A stretch of 64,000 nucleotides of DNA, from NCBI GenBank assembly GCA_026988435.1, contig JALSLH010000009.1:1-64000 (forward strand), in the 5' to 3' direction. The notes beneath the pieces were generated by a model. The model saw only the letters and a list, made by a program, of their open reading frames with translations. It searched no databases and had not been told where the DNA came from. Source of the stretch: Methylophaga sp. Its GTDB lineage: Bacteria; Pseudomonadota; Gammaproteobacteria; Nitrosococcales; Methylophagaceae. The position numbers were made by a program, and so were the translations under genes. Positions within the stretch are counted from its first letter, which is position 1, and every line of letters starts with the position of its first letter. Below are positions 54,567-63,291 of the stretch, piece by piece.

Positions 54567-54920
54567 TTAGCTAGCTAAACTTGTGGTGTCGGTGAAAACT
54601 TGGATCCAGTTTTCATGTGTTTCAGAGAACTCTACAGATATATGAAATAAATCAGCATTCTTTTTATCAAACTTACACCGAACTATTTTGCCCTCTGCAA
54701 TGAGAGGCTCAATATTTTCTTCATAGGTATCAAGTACAATTTTAATGTGATCGTCTAATTTGGCAGCATAGTCGGTGGTGATATAAATACCATTACTACA
54801 CAGGTTCTGACTAGTACCTTGGTGTGTTAAGTCGTCGTTATTATCAATTGTAAATGTGATCAATGTTTCTATCGGGATCCGTATACAGTGACGTCTTTCG
54901 TCGACATTATTTTCAGACAT
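54567..54920 (-). CDS. PilZ-domain protein
   Basis: ERRHCIRIPIETLITFTID...GTSQNLCSNGIYITTDYAAKLDDHIKIVLD. Confidence 0.85.
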   Translation of the reverse strand: MSENNVDERRHCIRIPIETLITFTIDNNDDLTHQGTSQNLCSNGIYITTDYAAKLDDHIKIVLDTYEENIEPLIAEGKIVRCKFDKKNADLFHISVEFSETHENWIQVFTDTTSLAS

Positions 54921-55011
54921 TGTAAAATTCTCTAAAATTCTTTTGATCGTCTATTCACACTACGCAACTATAAAAATATCAACAAGGAACTAATCGACTA
55001 TTTTTGAGAAA

Positions 55012-55329
55012 CTATTTTATGCTTGCTCGGCACTGGGGGCAGACGCGAAGTTGGCTGTTTAATCGCTTGGTCGGTACTTTATTTCCGGTGTTGTCATAAC
55101 AGCTTGGGCAGAAAAAACCTTTTTGATCAGAAAAAATATAACAACCAGATTTTATTTCCGGTTTGGAATGAGCAGAATTCGGTGGTGTTTCTTTGGTGAG
55201 TTGCTCTGCAAAAACGGTGATATTGTCTAATTCTTTTGAGATAGAATTTAATAAATCTGTATGTTTATCATCGTTTGAAAGTTTTTCTAAAAGCAGTTTT
55301 ACTTGCTCAACTGAAGCAAAAATAGTCAT
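55012..55329 (-). CDS. Hypothetical zinc-ribbon-like protein
   Basis: C-terminal FFCPSCYDNTGNKVPTKRLNSQLRVCPQCRASI, two CXXC pairs. Confidence 0.65.
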   Translation of the reverse strand: MTIFASVEQVKLLLEKLSNDDKHTDLLNSISKELDNITVFAEQLTKETPPNSAHSKPEIKSGCYIFSDQKGFFCPSCYDNTGNKVPTKRLNSQLRVCPQCRASIK

Positions 55330-55338
55330 GGGCTCTTC

Positions 55339-56256
55339 CTAAGAGATGGCATGTTCAACCACTTTTTGTGTTAATTGTGGTGCTAAGAATTCAATAAAGG
55401 CATAGCTATAGCCACGAAGATAGCTGCCGCGTTTTATGCCTAAATGTGTGGTGCTGGCTTTGAATAAATGATTGGCATTGAGGGCTTTTAGCGGTGCATC
55501 CTTGGTTTCATCAAATGCCATGCTGGCAATAATACCAATGCCTAGTCCAACTTCAACATAGGTTTTTATTACATCAGCATCGGTTGCCGTGAACACAACA
55601 TTAGGATGTAAACCACGTTTGATAAAGGCTTGATCTTGTTGCTCGCGACCTGTGAACCCCATTACATAGGTCAATATTGGGTATTGAGAAATTGACTCAA
55701 GCGTGAGCTTTTTCTCTAATAATAAGGGGTGGTCAGGAGTGACAACAATTGATCTATTCCAATCATAGCAAGGTAGAATGGCTAAAGAGTCAAATTTAGA
55801 TAAACCTTCGGTTGCAATGGCAATATCGACGCGGCCAGTGGCGACCATTTCAGCAATTTCAGTCGGTGTGCCTTGCACCATATTTAAATGAACATTGGGA
55901 TAATGCTCAGAGAACTTTTTGATCGCTTTGGGAAGAGCGTAGCGTGCTTGTGTATGTGTTGTGGCAATAGAGAGCGTTCCTAGTTGATCATTTTTACTAT
56001 CCGCGGCAAGCTGGCGAATATTCTCAACATCAAGCAAAACACGATCGGCCATCTCAACAACACTCTTACCAACAGCCGTTAAACCTGTAAGGCGCTTGCC
56101 ATGGCGTTCAAATATTTGTAATCCCAATTCATCTTCGAGCTGTTGTACTTGATTGCTTACCCCAGGTTGTGAGGCATGCAACGCGTTGGCGGCGGCAGAA
56201 ACACTCAAACCACGACGAGAAATTTCACGTACATATTTTAATTGTTGTAACTTCAT
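55339..56256 (-). CDS. cysB: LysR-type regulator, CysB family
   Basis: MKLQQLKYVREISRRGLSVSAAANALHASQPGVSNQVQQLEDELGLQIFERHGKRLTGLT; sulfur assimilation neighbourhood. Confidence 0.92.
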   Translation of the reverse strand: MKLQQLKYVREISRRGLSVSAAANALHASQPGVSNQVQQLEDELGLQIFERHGKRLTGLTAVGKSVVEMADRVLLDVENIRQLAADSKNDQLGTLSIATTHTQARYALPKAIKKFSEHYPNVHLNMVQGTPTEIAEMVATGRVDIAIATEGLSKFDSLAILPCYDWNRSIVVTPDHPLLLEKKLTLESISQYPILTYVMGFTGREQQDQAFIKRGLHPNVVFTATDADVIKTYVEVGLGIGIIASMAFDETKDAPLKALNANHLFKASTTHLGIKRGSYLRGYSYAFIEFLAPQLTQKVVEHAIS

Positions 56257-56378
56257 ATCCTGCCCTCGATATCGTATATACGATTTAATTATAACAATAG
56301 TTAATAATATTCATTGATAGAATATAATTAACTGATAAAATTGTCACCTTTTTAGAATATTAAAAGATAATAATTAAC

Positions 56379-57179
56379 GTGGAATGGGGATATACATTAG
56401 CAGGGTTATTTGTCGGCATCATGGTCGGAATGACCGGTGTGGGCGGCGGATCGCTGATGACACCTATCTTGATTTTTGGTTTCTCAGTACAGCCCGCAAT
56501 CGCCGTAGGAACGGATCTATTATTCGCAGCAATAACAAAGTCGGGCGGTATCTGGGCGTATTGGCGTCATGGTGTAATTAACTGGACGGTTGTAAAACGA
56601 CTTGCAACAGGTAGTGTTCCTGCATCATTGCTCACGTTATATTTTTTAAATAAAACAGGGGTGAGTGAGGGGCAACATAGTGAACTCATCACCTCCGCAT
56701 TAGGTGTGGCATTAATTTTAACGTCTAGCGCCTTATTATTAAAAGGCACGATTACTAATATTTTACATGCGCGAGCGGGTCACCCAGTGGTCAGTGCTTT
56801 ATATCGTGTGCGTCAAGATGAAAGCCATAAAGCGGTAGCTACGGTTGCAACTGGCGCCTTTTTAGGTGTAATGGTCACCATGTCATCAGTAGGGGCGGGG
56901 GCCTTGGGTGCGGTGACTTTGTTATTTCTATACCCTAAGATGAAGGGCGTGGAGATTGTCGCCACTGATATTGCACATGCTGTGCCGTTAACAGCGATTG
57001 CAGGCTTGGGGCATTCAGCCGTGGGCACGGTAGATTGGTCTTTATTATCATTTTTAGTGATAGGGTCATTGCCTGGCATTTATATTGGGAGCCATTTGGG
57101 TGTGAAAATTCCTGATACAGTGATGAGGCCATTATTAGCCGTATTATTATTAGGTGTGGGTGTGAAATGTCTGATCTGA
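56379..57179 (+). CDS. TSUP (TauE/SafE) family transporter
   Basis: GLFVGIMVGMTGVGGGSLMTPILIFGFSVQPAIAVGTDLLFAAITKSGG; multi-TM. Confidence 0.9.
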   Translation: MEWGYTLAGLFVGIMVGMTGVGGGSLMTPILIFGFSVQPAIAVGTDLLFAAITKSGGIWAYWRHGVINWTVVKRLATGSVPASLLTLYFLNKTGVSEGQHSELITSALGVALILTSSALLLKGTITNILHARAGHPVVSALYRVRQDESHKAVATVATGAFLGVMVTMSSVGAGALGAVTLLFLYPKMKGVEIVATDIAHAVPLTAIAGLGHSAVGTVDWSLLSFLVIGSLPGIYIGSHLGVKIPDTVMRPLLAVLLLGVGVKCLI

Positions 57180-57400
57180 TTGAAACGCTGAACTTAACTT
57201 TATACGGTTGCCCATTGCATTATATTAAAGCAAGGGAAGCCCTTAGCGACATGGCGATTGGCCAAGAAATTGAACTTGAAGTTAATAATGGTGATGCTGT
57301 TGATGAAGTATTAACTAGCCTACGTCACGATGGCCAACTGTGTGAAGTTACGTCAGAACAAACACTGACATCAACGATTAAAGTAGTGAAACAATCATGA
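57167..57400 (+). CDS. TusA-like sulfur carrier family protein
   Basis: LNLTLYGCPLHYIKAREALSDMAIGQEIELEVNNGDAVDEVLTSLRHDG; CPxP-like motif as CPLH. Confidence 0.75.
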   Translation: MSDLIETLNLTLYGCPLHYIKAREALSDMAIGQEIELEVNNGDAVDEVLTSLRHDGQLCEVTSEQTLTSTIKVVKQS

Positions 57401-58101
57401 CTGAAATTAATGAAAAACTAGCGGTTAAGATAGAAGCAGTAAAAAAGGTATTGAACGATATTGTTGCGGGATATGATCCTGCAACCTTGGCATCGAGCTA
57501 TGGTGCTGAAGATATGGTGCTGATGGATTTGATTTGTAAACACGCACCTAAAATTGAAATCTTTACGCTTGATACGGGGCGCTTGCCAAAAGAAACCTAT
57601 GATGTGATGCAGCAAGCTAAATCACATTATAATGTGGATGTTCAAGTGTATTTCCCTGATGCTACGGATGTGGAAGAGTATGTGACAAATAATGGGCCTA
57701 ATGCTTTTTATGAGAGCGTTGACTTACGCAAACAGTGTTGTGGTATCCGTAAAGTGAAGCCCTTGAAACGTGCTTTAGATGGCAAAAAAGCGTGGCTGAC
57801 TGGTATGCGACGTTCACAAGCAGTGACGCGCAGTGAATTGCCTGTTTCTGAATATGATGAAACATTTGGTTTACAGAAGTTTAGCCCACTGACCGATTGG
57901 TCAAATGGTGATGTTTGGGCCTATATAAAAGCCTTCGATGTGCCTTATAATAAATTACATGATCGCGGCGTTGCCAGTATTGGCTGTGCTCCGTGTACAC
58001 GAGCAATAACTGCCGGTGAAGATATTCGTGCAGGTCGCTGGTGGTGGGAAAATCCAGAATCAAAAGAGTGTGGGCTTCATGTGAAAGCCTCAAAGATTTA
58101 A
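57397..58101 (+). CDS. cysH: Phosphoadenylyl/adenylyl-sulfate reductase (APS reductase-type by cysteine motif)
   Basis: SSYGAEDMVLMDLI; LRKQCCGIRKVKPLKRAL; GVASIGCAPCTRAITAGEDIRAGRWWWENPESKECGLH. Confidence 0.94.
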   Translation: MTEINEKLAVKIEAVKKVLNDIVAGYDPATLASSYGAEDMVLMDLICKHAPKIEIFTLDTGRLPKETYDVMQQAKSHYNVDVQVYFPDATDVEEYVTNNGPNAFYESVDLRKQCCGIRKVKPLKRALDGKKAWLTGMRRSQAVTRSELPVSEYDETFGLQKFSPLTDWSNGDVWAYIKAFDVPYNKLHDRGVASIGCAPCTRAITAGEDIRAGRWWWENPESKECGLHVKASKI

Positions 58102-58104
58102 AAT

Positions 58105-58200
58105 GTCATTCCCGCCTATTTTAGGCGGGAATCCATAAAGCTTAACAAGATTCCCGATAAGCTTGTACTCAGCTCGACTGGGTAAGAATTCGGGAATGAC
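58105..58200. repeat. GTCATTCC-family palindromic repeat, copy C
   Basis: gtcattcccgcctattttaggcgggaatcc...aagattcccgataagcttg...gaattcgggaatgac. Confidence 0.8.
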
Positions 58201-58223
58201 GGAATTTATTTTAGAGTAGAAAT

Positions 58224-59123
58224 ATGACTAAAAAACTAACCCATCTGCAACAATTAGAAGCAGAAAGTATTCATATCATGCGTGAAGTAGCCGCGGAATT
58301 TGATAATCCAGTGATGCTCTATTCCGTAGGCAAAGATTCAGCTGTAATGTTGCATCTGGCGATGAAAGCATTTGCACCCGGCAAGCCGCCTTTTCCACTA
58401 TTGCATGTAGATACTACGTGGAAGTTTAAAGAGATGATCGCCTTTCGTGATCAACGAGTAAAAGACCTAGGTTTAGAATTGTTGGTGCATAGCAATCAGG
58501 AGGGCATTGATGAAGGCATTAACCCTTTCGATCATGCCCGTTATACCGATATTATGAAAACAGATGGGTTGAAACAAGCCTTAGATAAATATGGTTTTGA
58601 TGCCGCTTTTGGTGGCGCACGGCGTGATGAAGAAAAATCTCGAGCCAAAGAACGTGTTTATTCGTTTCGAGATAAAAACCATCGCTGGGATCCTAAACAA
58701 CAACGCCCAGAATTATGGAACACCTATAACAGTAAGGTAAATCAAGGCGAAAGCATCCGTGTATTCCCATTATCAAATTGGACTGAGCTTGATATTTGGC
58801 AATATATTCACCTAGAAGGTATTCCCATTGTGCCTTTATATTACGCGGCAGAACGCCCTGTTGTTGAACGCAATGGTTTGAAGATTATGGTTGATGATGA
58901 CCGTATGCGTTTGAATGAAGGCGAAGTGCCAAAAATGGAAAAAGTACGGTTTAGAACATTGGGTTGTTATCCACTAACAGGTGCAGTGGATTCGAATGCC
59001 GAAACGTTGCCAGAAATCATTCAAGAAATGTTATTGACTACCACATCTGAACGCCAAGGTCGCGCGATTGATCATGATGAGTCAGGTTCGATGGAGAAGA
59101 AAAAACAAGAGGGCTACTTCTAA
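58224..59123 (+). CDS. cysD: Sulfate adenylyltransferase subunit 2
   Basis: [64 protein letters not shown]. Confidence 0.97.
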   Translation: MTKKLTHLQQLEAESIHIMREVAAEFDNPVMLYSVGKDSAVMLHLAMKAFAPGKPPFPLLHVDTTWKFKEMIAFRDQRVKDLGLELLVHSNQEGIDEGINPFDHARYTDIMKTDGLKQALDKYGFDAAFGGARRDEEKSRAKERVYSFRDKNHRWDPKQQRPELWNTYNSKVNQGESIRVFPLSNWTELDIWQYIHLEGIPIVPLYYAAERPVVERNGLKIMVDDDRMRLNEGEVPKMEKVRFRTLGCYPLTGAVDSNAETLPEIIQEMLLTTTSERQGRAIDHDESGSMEKKKQEGYF

Positions 59124-60565
59124 TGACTACAGATAATTATCAAGTAGATAATCTAATAGCCACCGATATTGATGCCTATTTAAAGCAGCATGAAAACAAA
59201 GAAATATTACGTTTCTTAACCTGCGGTAATGTCGATGATGGAAAAAGCACGCTAATTGGTCGTCTGCTTTATGATTCAAAAATGATCTATGAAGATCAAT
59301 TAGAATCAATCACCAAAGACAGTGTGAAATCAGGCACAACAGGCGAGACTGTAGATTTAGCGTTGCTGGTGGATGGTTTGCAAGCCGAGCGAGAACAAGG
59401 CATCACTATTGATGTTGCCTACCGTTATTTCTCAACGACGAAACGCAAATTTATCATTGCTGATACGCCGGGGCATGAACAATACACCCGTAATATGGCA
59501 ACAGGTGCATCAAACTGCCAGCTTGCCGTTATTTTGATTGATGCACGTTATGGCGTGCAAACGCAAACACGTCGGCATAGCTTTATCGCTAATTTATTGG
59601 GCATTAAACATATTATTGTAGCCATTAATAAAATGGATATTAAAGACTATAGTGAACAGGTGTATAACGATATTCGCAAAGAATACACCGAATTTGCCCG
59701 CGAACTAGAAATGGACGATGTGCACTTTGTGCCATTATCCGCTTTAGTGGGTGATAATGTGGTTAACAAAAGTGAAAACATGCCTTGGTACCAAGGTGAA
59801 ACATTAATGTACTTATTAGAAAATATCGAGCTGTCACAAGATATCAATGTCGATGCCGTACGCTTCCCGGTGCAATATGTAAATCGACCTAACCTAGATT
59901 TTCGTGGCTATTGTGGCACACTTGCATCAGGAGTTTTAAAACCGGGTGACGAGATCACAGTATTGCCATCAGGCGTTGAAAGCAAAGTAAAATCCCTAGT
60001 CACCTATGATGGTGATTTAGAGGAAGCCATTCCCAGTGAAGCGATCACCGTGACATTAGAAGATGAAATAGATGTCAGCCGTGGCGATATGATTGTGCAT
60101 CGTAATAATCAGCCACATGTAGGCAGTCATTTCAAAGCCACCGTAGTATGGATGACCGAAAAACCATTGATCAGTGGCAAACAATATAACTTTAAAGTAG
60201 GTGTGAGTGAAAGCACCGGTATTTTGACCAATCTGGATAGCCAAATTGACGTCAACACACTAGCCGAAAATGAAGCCAGTGAATTGAAGTTAAATGAAAT
60301 TGGTCAATGCGAATTTTCATTGGGCAAACCAGTAGTGTTTGATGCCTATAAACGCAACCGAAGCACCGGCTCATTTATTATCATCGATCGCCTAACCAAC
60401 GTCACCATCGGCGCAGGCATGATCACCGAAGCGGTATCCGGCTCACAAGCGCAACAAGTGATTAGCCTAGAACATATTTCTGAGTTTGAAATAGAATTAA
60501 ATGCCTTGATACGAAAACACTTCCCACATTGGGATGCTAAGGATTTGGGTGGTTTGTTGAAATAG
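59123..60565 (+). CDS. cysN: Sulfate adenylyltransferase subunit 1 (GTPase), no APS-kinase domain
   Basis: [45 protein letters not shown]; ends at 480 aa without CysC fusion. Confidence 0.96.
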   Translation: MTTDNYQVDNLIATDIDAYLKQHENKEILRFLTCGNVDDGKSTLIGRLLYDSKMIYEDQLESITKDSVKSGTTGETVDLALLVDGLQAEREQGITIDVAYRYFSTTKRKFIIADTPGHEQYTRNMATGASNCQLAVILIDARYGVQTQTRRHSFIANLLGIKHIIVAINKMDIKDYSEQVYNDIRKEYTEFARELEMDDVHFVPLSALVGDNVVNKSENMPWYQGETLMYLLENIELSQDINVDAVRFPVQYVNRPNLDFRGYCGTLASGVLKPGDEITVLPSGVESKVKSLVTYDGDLEEAIPSEAITVTLEDEIDVSRGDMIVHRNNQPHVGSHFKATVVWMTEKPLISGKQYNFKVGVSESTGILTNLDSQIDVNTLAENEASELKLNEIGQCEFSLGKPVVFDAYKRNRSTGSFIIIDRLTNVTIGAGMITEAVSGSQAQQVISLEHISEFEIELNALIRKHFPHWDAKDLGGLLK

Positions 60566-60635
60566 ATTGTAACCTTTCGTTTTGAAAATGGTGATGCCAA
60601 AATTATAAATTATAAATTATGAAGATTACCACTAG
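60566..60635 (+). pseudogene. C-terminal remnant of a HigB-type toxin gene
   Basis: In-frame IVTFRFENGDAKIINY then stop; removing one 7-nt unit (aaattat) of a tandem repeat gives ...INYEDYH*, the typical HigB C-terminus, just upstream of higA. Confidence 0.7.
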
Positions 60636-60643
60636 GAGATATT

Positions 60644-60931
60644 ATGAGAATGCATAATTCCCCTCATCCCGGTGAAGTCATAAAAGGTTTATGGCTAGAG
60701 CCGATGAATTTAAGTATTACTGATACGTCTAAAGCGCTAGGCATAAGCAGAAAAACGCTGTCAAAAATCATCAATGGCAAAGGCAGTATCACCCCAGAAA
60801 TGGCAGTGAGATTATCTATTGCACTAGGTGCAAGCCCCGAAAGCTGGATGGGGCACCAAGTTGCCTACGATCTTTGGCAGGTTGAACAACATAAAAGTGA
60901 GTTGGATGTACAATCATTAATGGTGGCTTAA
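60644..60931 (+). CDS. higA: HigA-family antitoxin
   Basis: MHNSPHPGEVIKGLWLEPMNLSITDTSKALGISRKTLSKIINGKGSITPEMAVRLSIALGASPESWM. Confidence 0.95.
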   Translation: MRMHNSPHPGEVIKGLWLEPMNLSITDTSKALGISRKTLSKIINGKGSITPEMAVRLSIALGASPESWMGHQVAYDLWQVEQHKSELDVQSLMVA

Positions 60932-60934
60932 GGT

Positions 60935-61672
60935 ATGAATAACGGAAAGAGAATTGCTCTTCTTATTGATTGTGATAACGTAAGCCCTAAATCAATTGAT
61001 GGTGTTTTAAATGAGCTTGCAAACTATGGAATAGTTAATATCCGTAAGGCTTATGGTGATTGGAAAAGCCCTCGGCTTCAAGGGTGGGAAGAGAGGCTAC
61101 ATCCTTTTGCTATTAATCCAGTTCAACAGTTTGCTTATACAACAGGTAAAAATGCAACAGATTCTGCCATGATTATTGATGCAATGGATTTGTTATACAC
61201 ACATGACTTAGATGGCTTTGCTTTAATGACAAGCGACAGTGATTTTACGCCATTGGTTATGCGGCTTTTATCGAGTGGGCTTAAAGTCTATGGCTTTGGT
61301 GAGCAAAAAACACCTTCACCATTTATTAATGCTTGTTCGCAATTTATTTTTATTGAAAAACTAATTGAGGCTGAACCTACATCAGAAGATAAAGAGGCTA
61401 CTAATTCTAGTAAAAATAAATTTTCTAAGAGTGAGTTGAGGATGGATACAGCCTTGGTTAGGCTGTTAAGAACGGCAGTTGAGCAAACGGTTGAAGATGA
61501 TGGCTGGTCTCCCCTAGGAGGCGTTGGTACATATATTTCCAATAACTCATCATTTTCACCTATAAATTATGGCTATAAGAAACTGAGTGAAATTGTTAAA
61601 GCAAGTGAATTATTTAAAGTAACGATGAGAAACACCACATCAATGTACATAAAGGACTCTAGGAATAAGTAA
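60935..61672 (+). CDS. NYN-domain (LabA/PIN-like) protein with C-terminal OST-HTH/LOTUS-like domain
   Basis: RIALLIDCDNVSPKSIDGVLNELANYGIVNIRKAYGDW; DSAMIIDAMDLLYTHDLDGFALMTSDSDFTPLVMRLLSSGLKVYGFG; C-terminal SPLGGVGTYISNNSSFSPINYGYKKLSEIVKASELFKV. Confidence 0.88.
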   Translation: MNNGKRIALLIDCDNVSPKSIDGVLNELANYGIVNIRKAYGDWKSPRLQGWEERLHPFAINPVQQFAYTTGKNATDSAMIIDAMDLLYTHDLDGFALMTSDSDFTPLVMRLLSSGLKVYGFGEQKTPSPFINACSQFIFIEKLIEAEPTSEDKEATNSSKNKFSKSELRMDTALVRLLRTAVEQTVEDDGWSPLGGVGTYISNNSSFSPINYGYKKLSEIVKASELFKVTMRNTTSMYIKDSRNK

Positions 61673-61677
61673 TTCCG

Positions 61678-61889
61678 ATGAAACTTAATGTAGTCATTCT
61701 CTATTCAGCAGGCCACCTTGGCAGTGCAATGATTATGAATAAGCTTCTCAGAGTGCCAGAAATTAATATTGTCGGTGTGGTGAAAGCGCAGCCTTTGAAG
61801 TTATCTCAAAAGGTTGGTCACGAATTAAACGATATTTAATTAAGCTCGGCTGGCGGTTACTGTTGTGGCAAGGTTGTGCTCAGATCTGA
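61678..61889 (+). pseudogene. Truncated, frameshifted formyltransferase-like remnant
   Basis: MKLNVVILYSAGHLGSAMIMNKLLRVPEINIVGVVKAQPLKLSQ then +1 frame KGWSRIKRYLIKLGWRLLLWQGCAQI*. Confidence 0.55.
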
Positions 61890-61891
61890 GG

Positions 61892-62395
61892 TTAAATTAT
61901 TATGTTTTGCCACTGATCTAATTTTTGTTTAAATGTTATCGAGGCATGAGCAGGACTGGTAGAGGGTAATCGTATTTGACTAAATTGTTTAAACCGATCA
62001 TCTAAGGTCGGCATGACATGTTGTTTAAACACTTGTTCAGCCTTGCCACCGTTAAAGAATATTTGATCAATCTTTGAGTGCTGTTGTAAGAAGGTATTAA
62101 AGTCATTGGCAACCATGCTGTTAGTTTCAATATTACTATCTAAACTGCCTTGTCGTTGGCAGGCTTTGAGTGCATCCCATACGGCAACATTATTTTTCAT
62201 TAACTGTTGGCAACGTAGCTGATAACTACTACCTTTTTCTATATTAAATAAAGCTGACATAATCGGCCAAAATGCATTGCGTGGGTGCGCATAATATTGC
62301 TGTTGTTGTAACGATTTTACGCTGGGCATTGAGCCGAGAATTAGAATTTCTGCATTTTTATTGGCAATAGGCGGAAAGCCAATTTCAACAGCCAT
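61892..62395 (-). CDS. Hypoxanthine/uracil-DNA glycosylase family (TDG/Mug-like)
   Basis: FPPIANKNAEILILGSMPSVKSLQQQQYYAHPRNAFWPIMSALF; IFFNGGKAEQVF; LPSTSPAHASITFKQKLDQW. Confidence 0.9.
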   Translation of the reverse strand: MAVEIGFPPIANKNAEILILGSMPSVKSLQQQQYYAHPRNAFWPIMSALFNIEKGSSYQLRCQQLMKNNVAVWDALKACQRQGSLDSNIETNSMVANDFNTFLQQHSKIDQIFFNGGKAEQVFKQHVMPTLDDRFKQFSQIRLPSTSPAHASITFKQKLDQWQNIII

Positions 62396-62396
62396 T

Positions 62397-62840
62397 TTAT
62401 TGATAACGATTACCGTTATGTTCTATCCAGCCATCAATATGTCGTTTGGCAGGATCGTGGTGTGTCCAATGAATAACCCCACCTTTTTCATTCCACTCAT
62501 ATTCGCCATAAACAGTGATAATATCGCCTTTTTGAAGCTCATCGATTCTAGGGGCAAGGTCAATATTATGGGCGATTAGAATTGTTTCGCCACCTGATAG
62601 TTTAATCAAAAAACGCTGATGCCTACTGCCCTTTAAATCATCTTTTAACACTCTGAAAACTTGAGCGGTTAAATTAATTTGAACGTCGCTTTGGCGTTGC
62701 TCAATAAGTTGTTCAATATTAACGGGTTGTTCAGCGCCGGAATAAGCTTGTTCGGGCGAAAATTGACTGGCGTAATAACCTAAAACAATAAAGCCAATAA
62801 TAAGTCCGATACGCTGTTTCTGGCGAGATGTTAATGACAT
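62397..62840 (-). CDS. DUF3465-like protein
   Basis: Single TM, OB-like domain VFRVLKDDLKGSRHQRFLIKLSGGETILIAHNIDLAPRIDELQKGDIITVYGEYEWNEKGGVIHWTHHDP. Confidence 0.75.
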   Translation of the reverse strand: MSLTSRQKQRIGLIIGFIVLGYYASQFSPEQAYSGAEQPVNIEQLIEQRQSDVQINLTAQVFRVLKDDLKGSRHQRFLIKLSGGETILIAHNIDLAPRIDELQKGDIITVYGEYEWNEKGGVIHWTHHDPAKRHIDGWIEHNGNRYQ

Positions 62841-62866
62841 AGGAATAGTATTAAAAAATAAAATTA

Positions 62867-63132
62867 TATACCCAAAATACTTGAAGATGCTGGTTTCAGC
62901 AAGAGAAGAAGCTGCACTATTCTAGGCATAAACCCGCAGAATTAGTCGTTCTAATTTAAGGTTTTATAACGACGAAGAGTGCGGCTTATCCTCTTGCCCT
63001 ACGGGAGCTTAGCACGAATGCCAGCGCCGCGTTGCAATGCTTGACAAGGACTAGTCATTGCCTTCACATTGCGCCTTGCTCTGACCTTCGTGCTAAGCTC
63101 TGAAACCTGCATCTTCAAGTAATTTGGGTATA
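62867..63132. mobile_element. 266-bp MITE-like repeat, copy 2
   Basis: tatacccaaaatacttgaagatgc ... gcatcttcaagtaatttgggtata; same length and organisation as 22775-23040. Confidence 0.9.
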
Positions 63133-63291
63133 TCTTACGTTTATCAAAGCTTATCTGCAATTCTTATGTAGTTCAAAGAAGAAGATAATTTATATACTAT
63201 AATAGTATATAAATATAGTTATTTATAATTTCCTGTTATAAGGAGTGATCGCTTATAATATAATACTCGATTAGACAATTTAAGAAACTTT

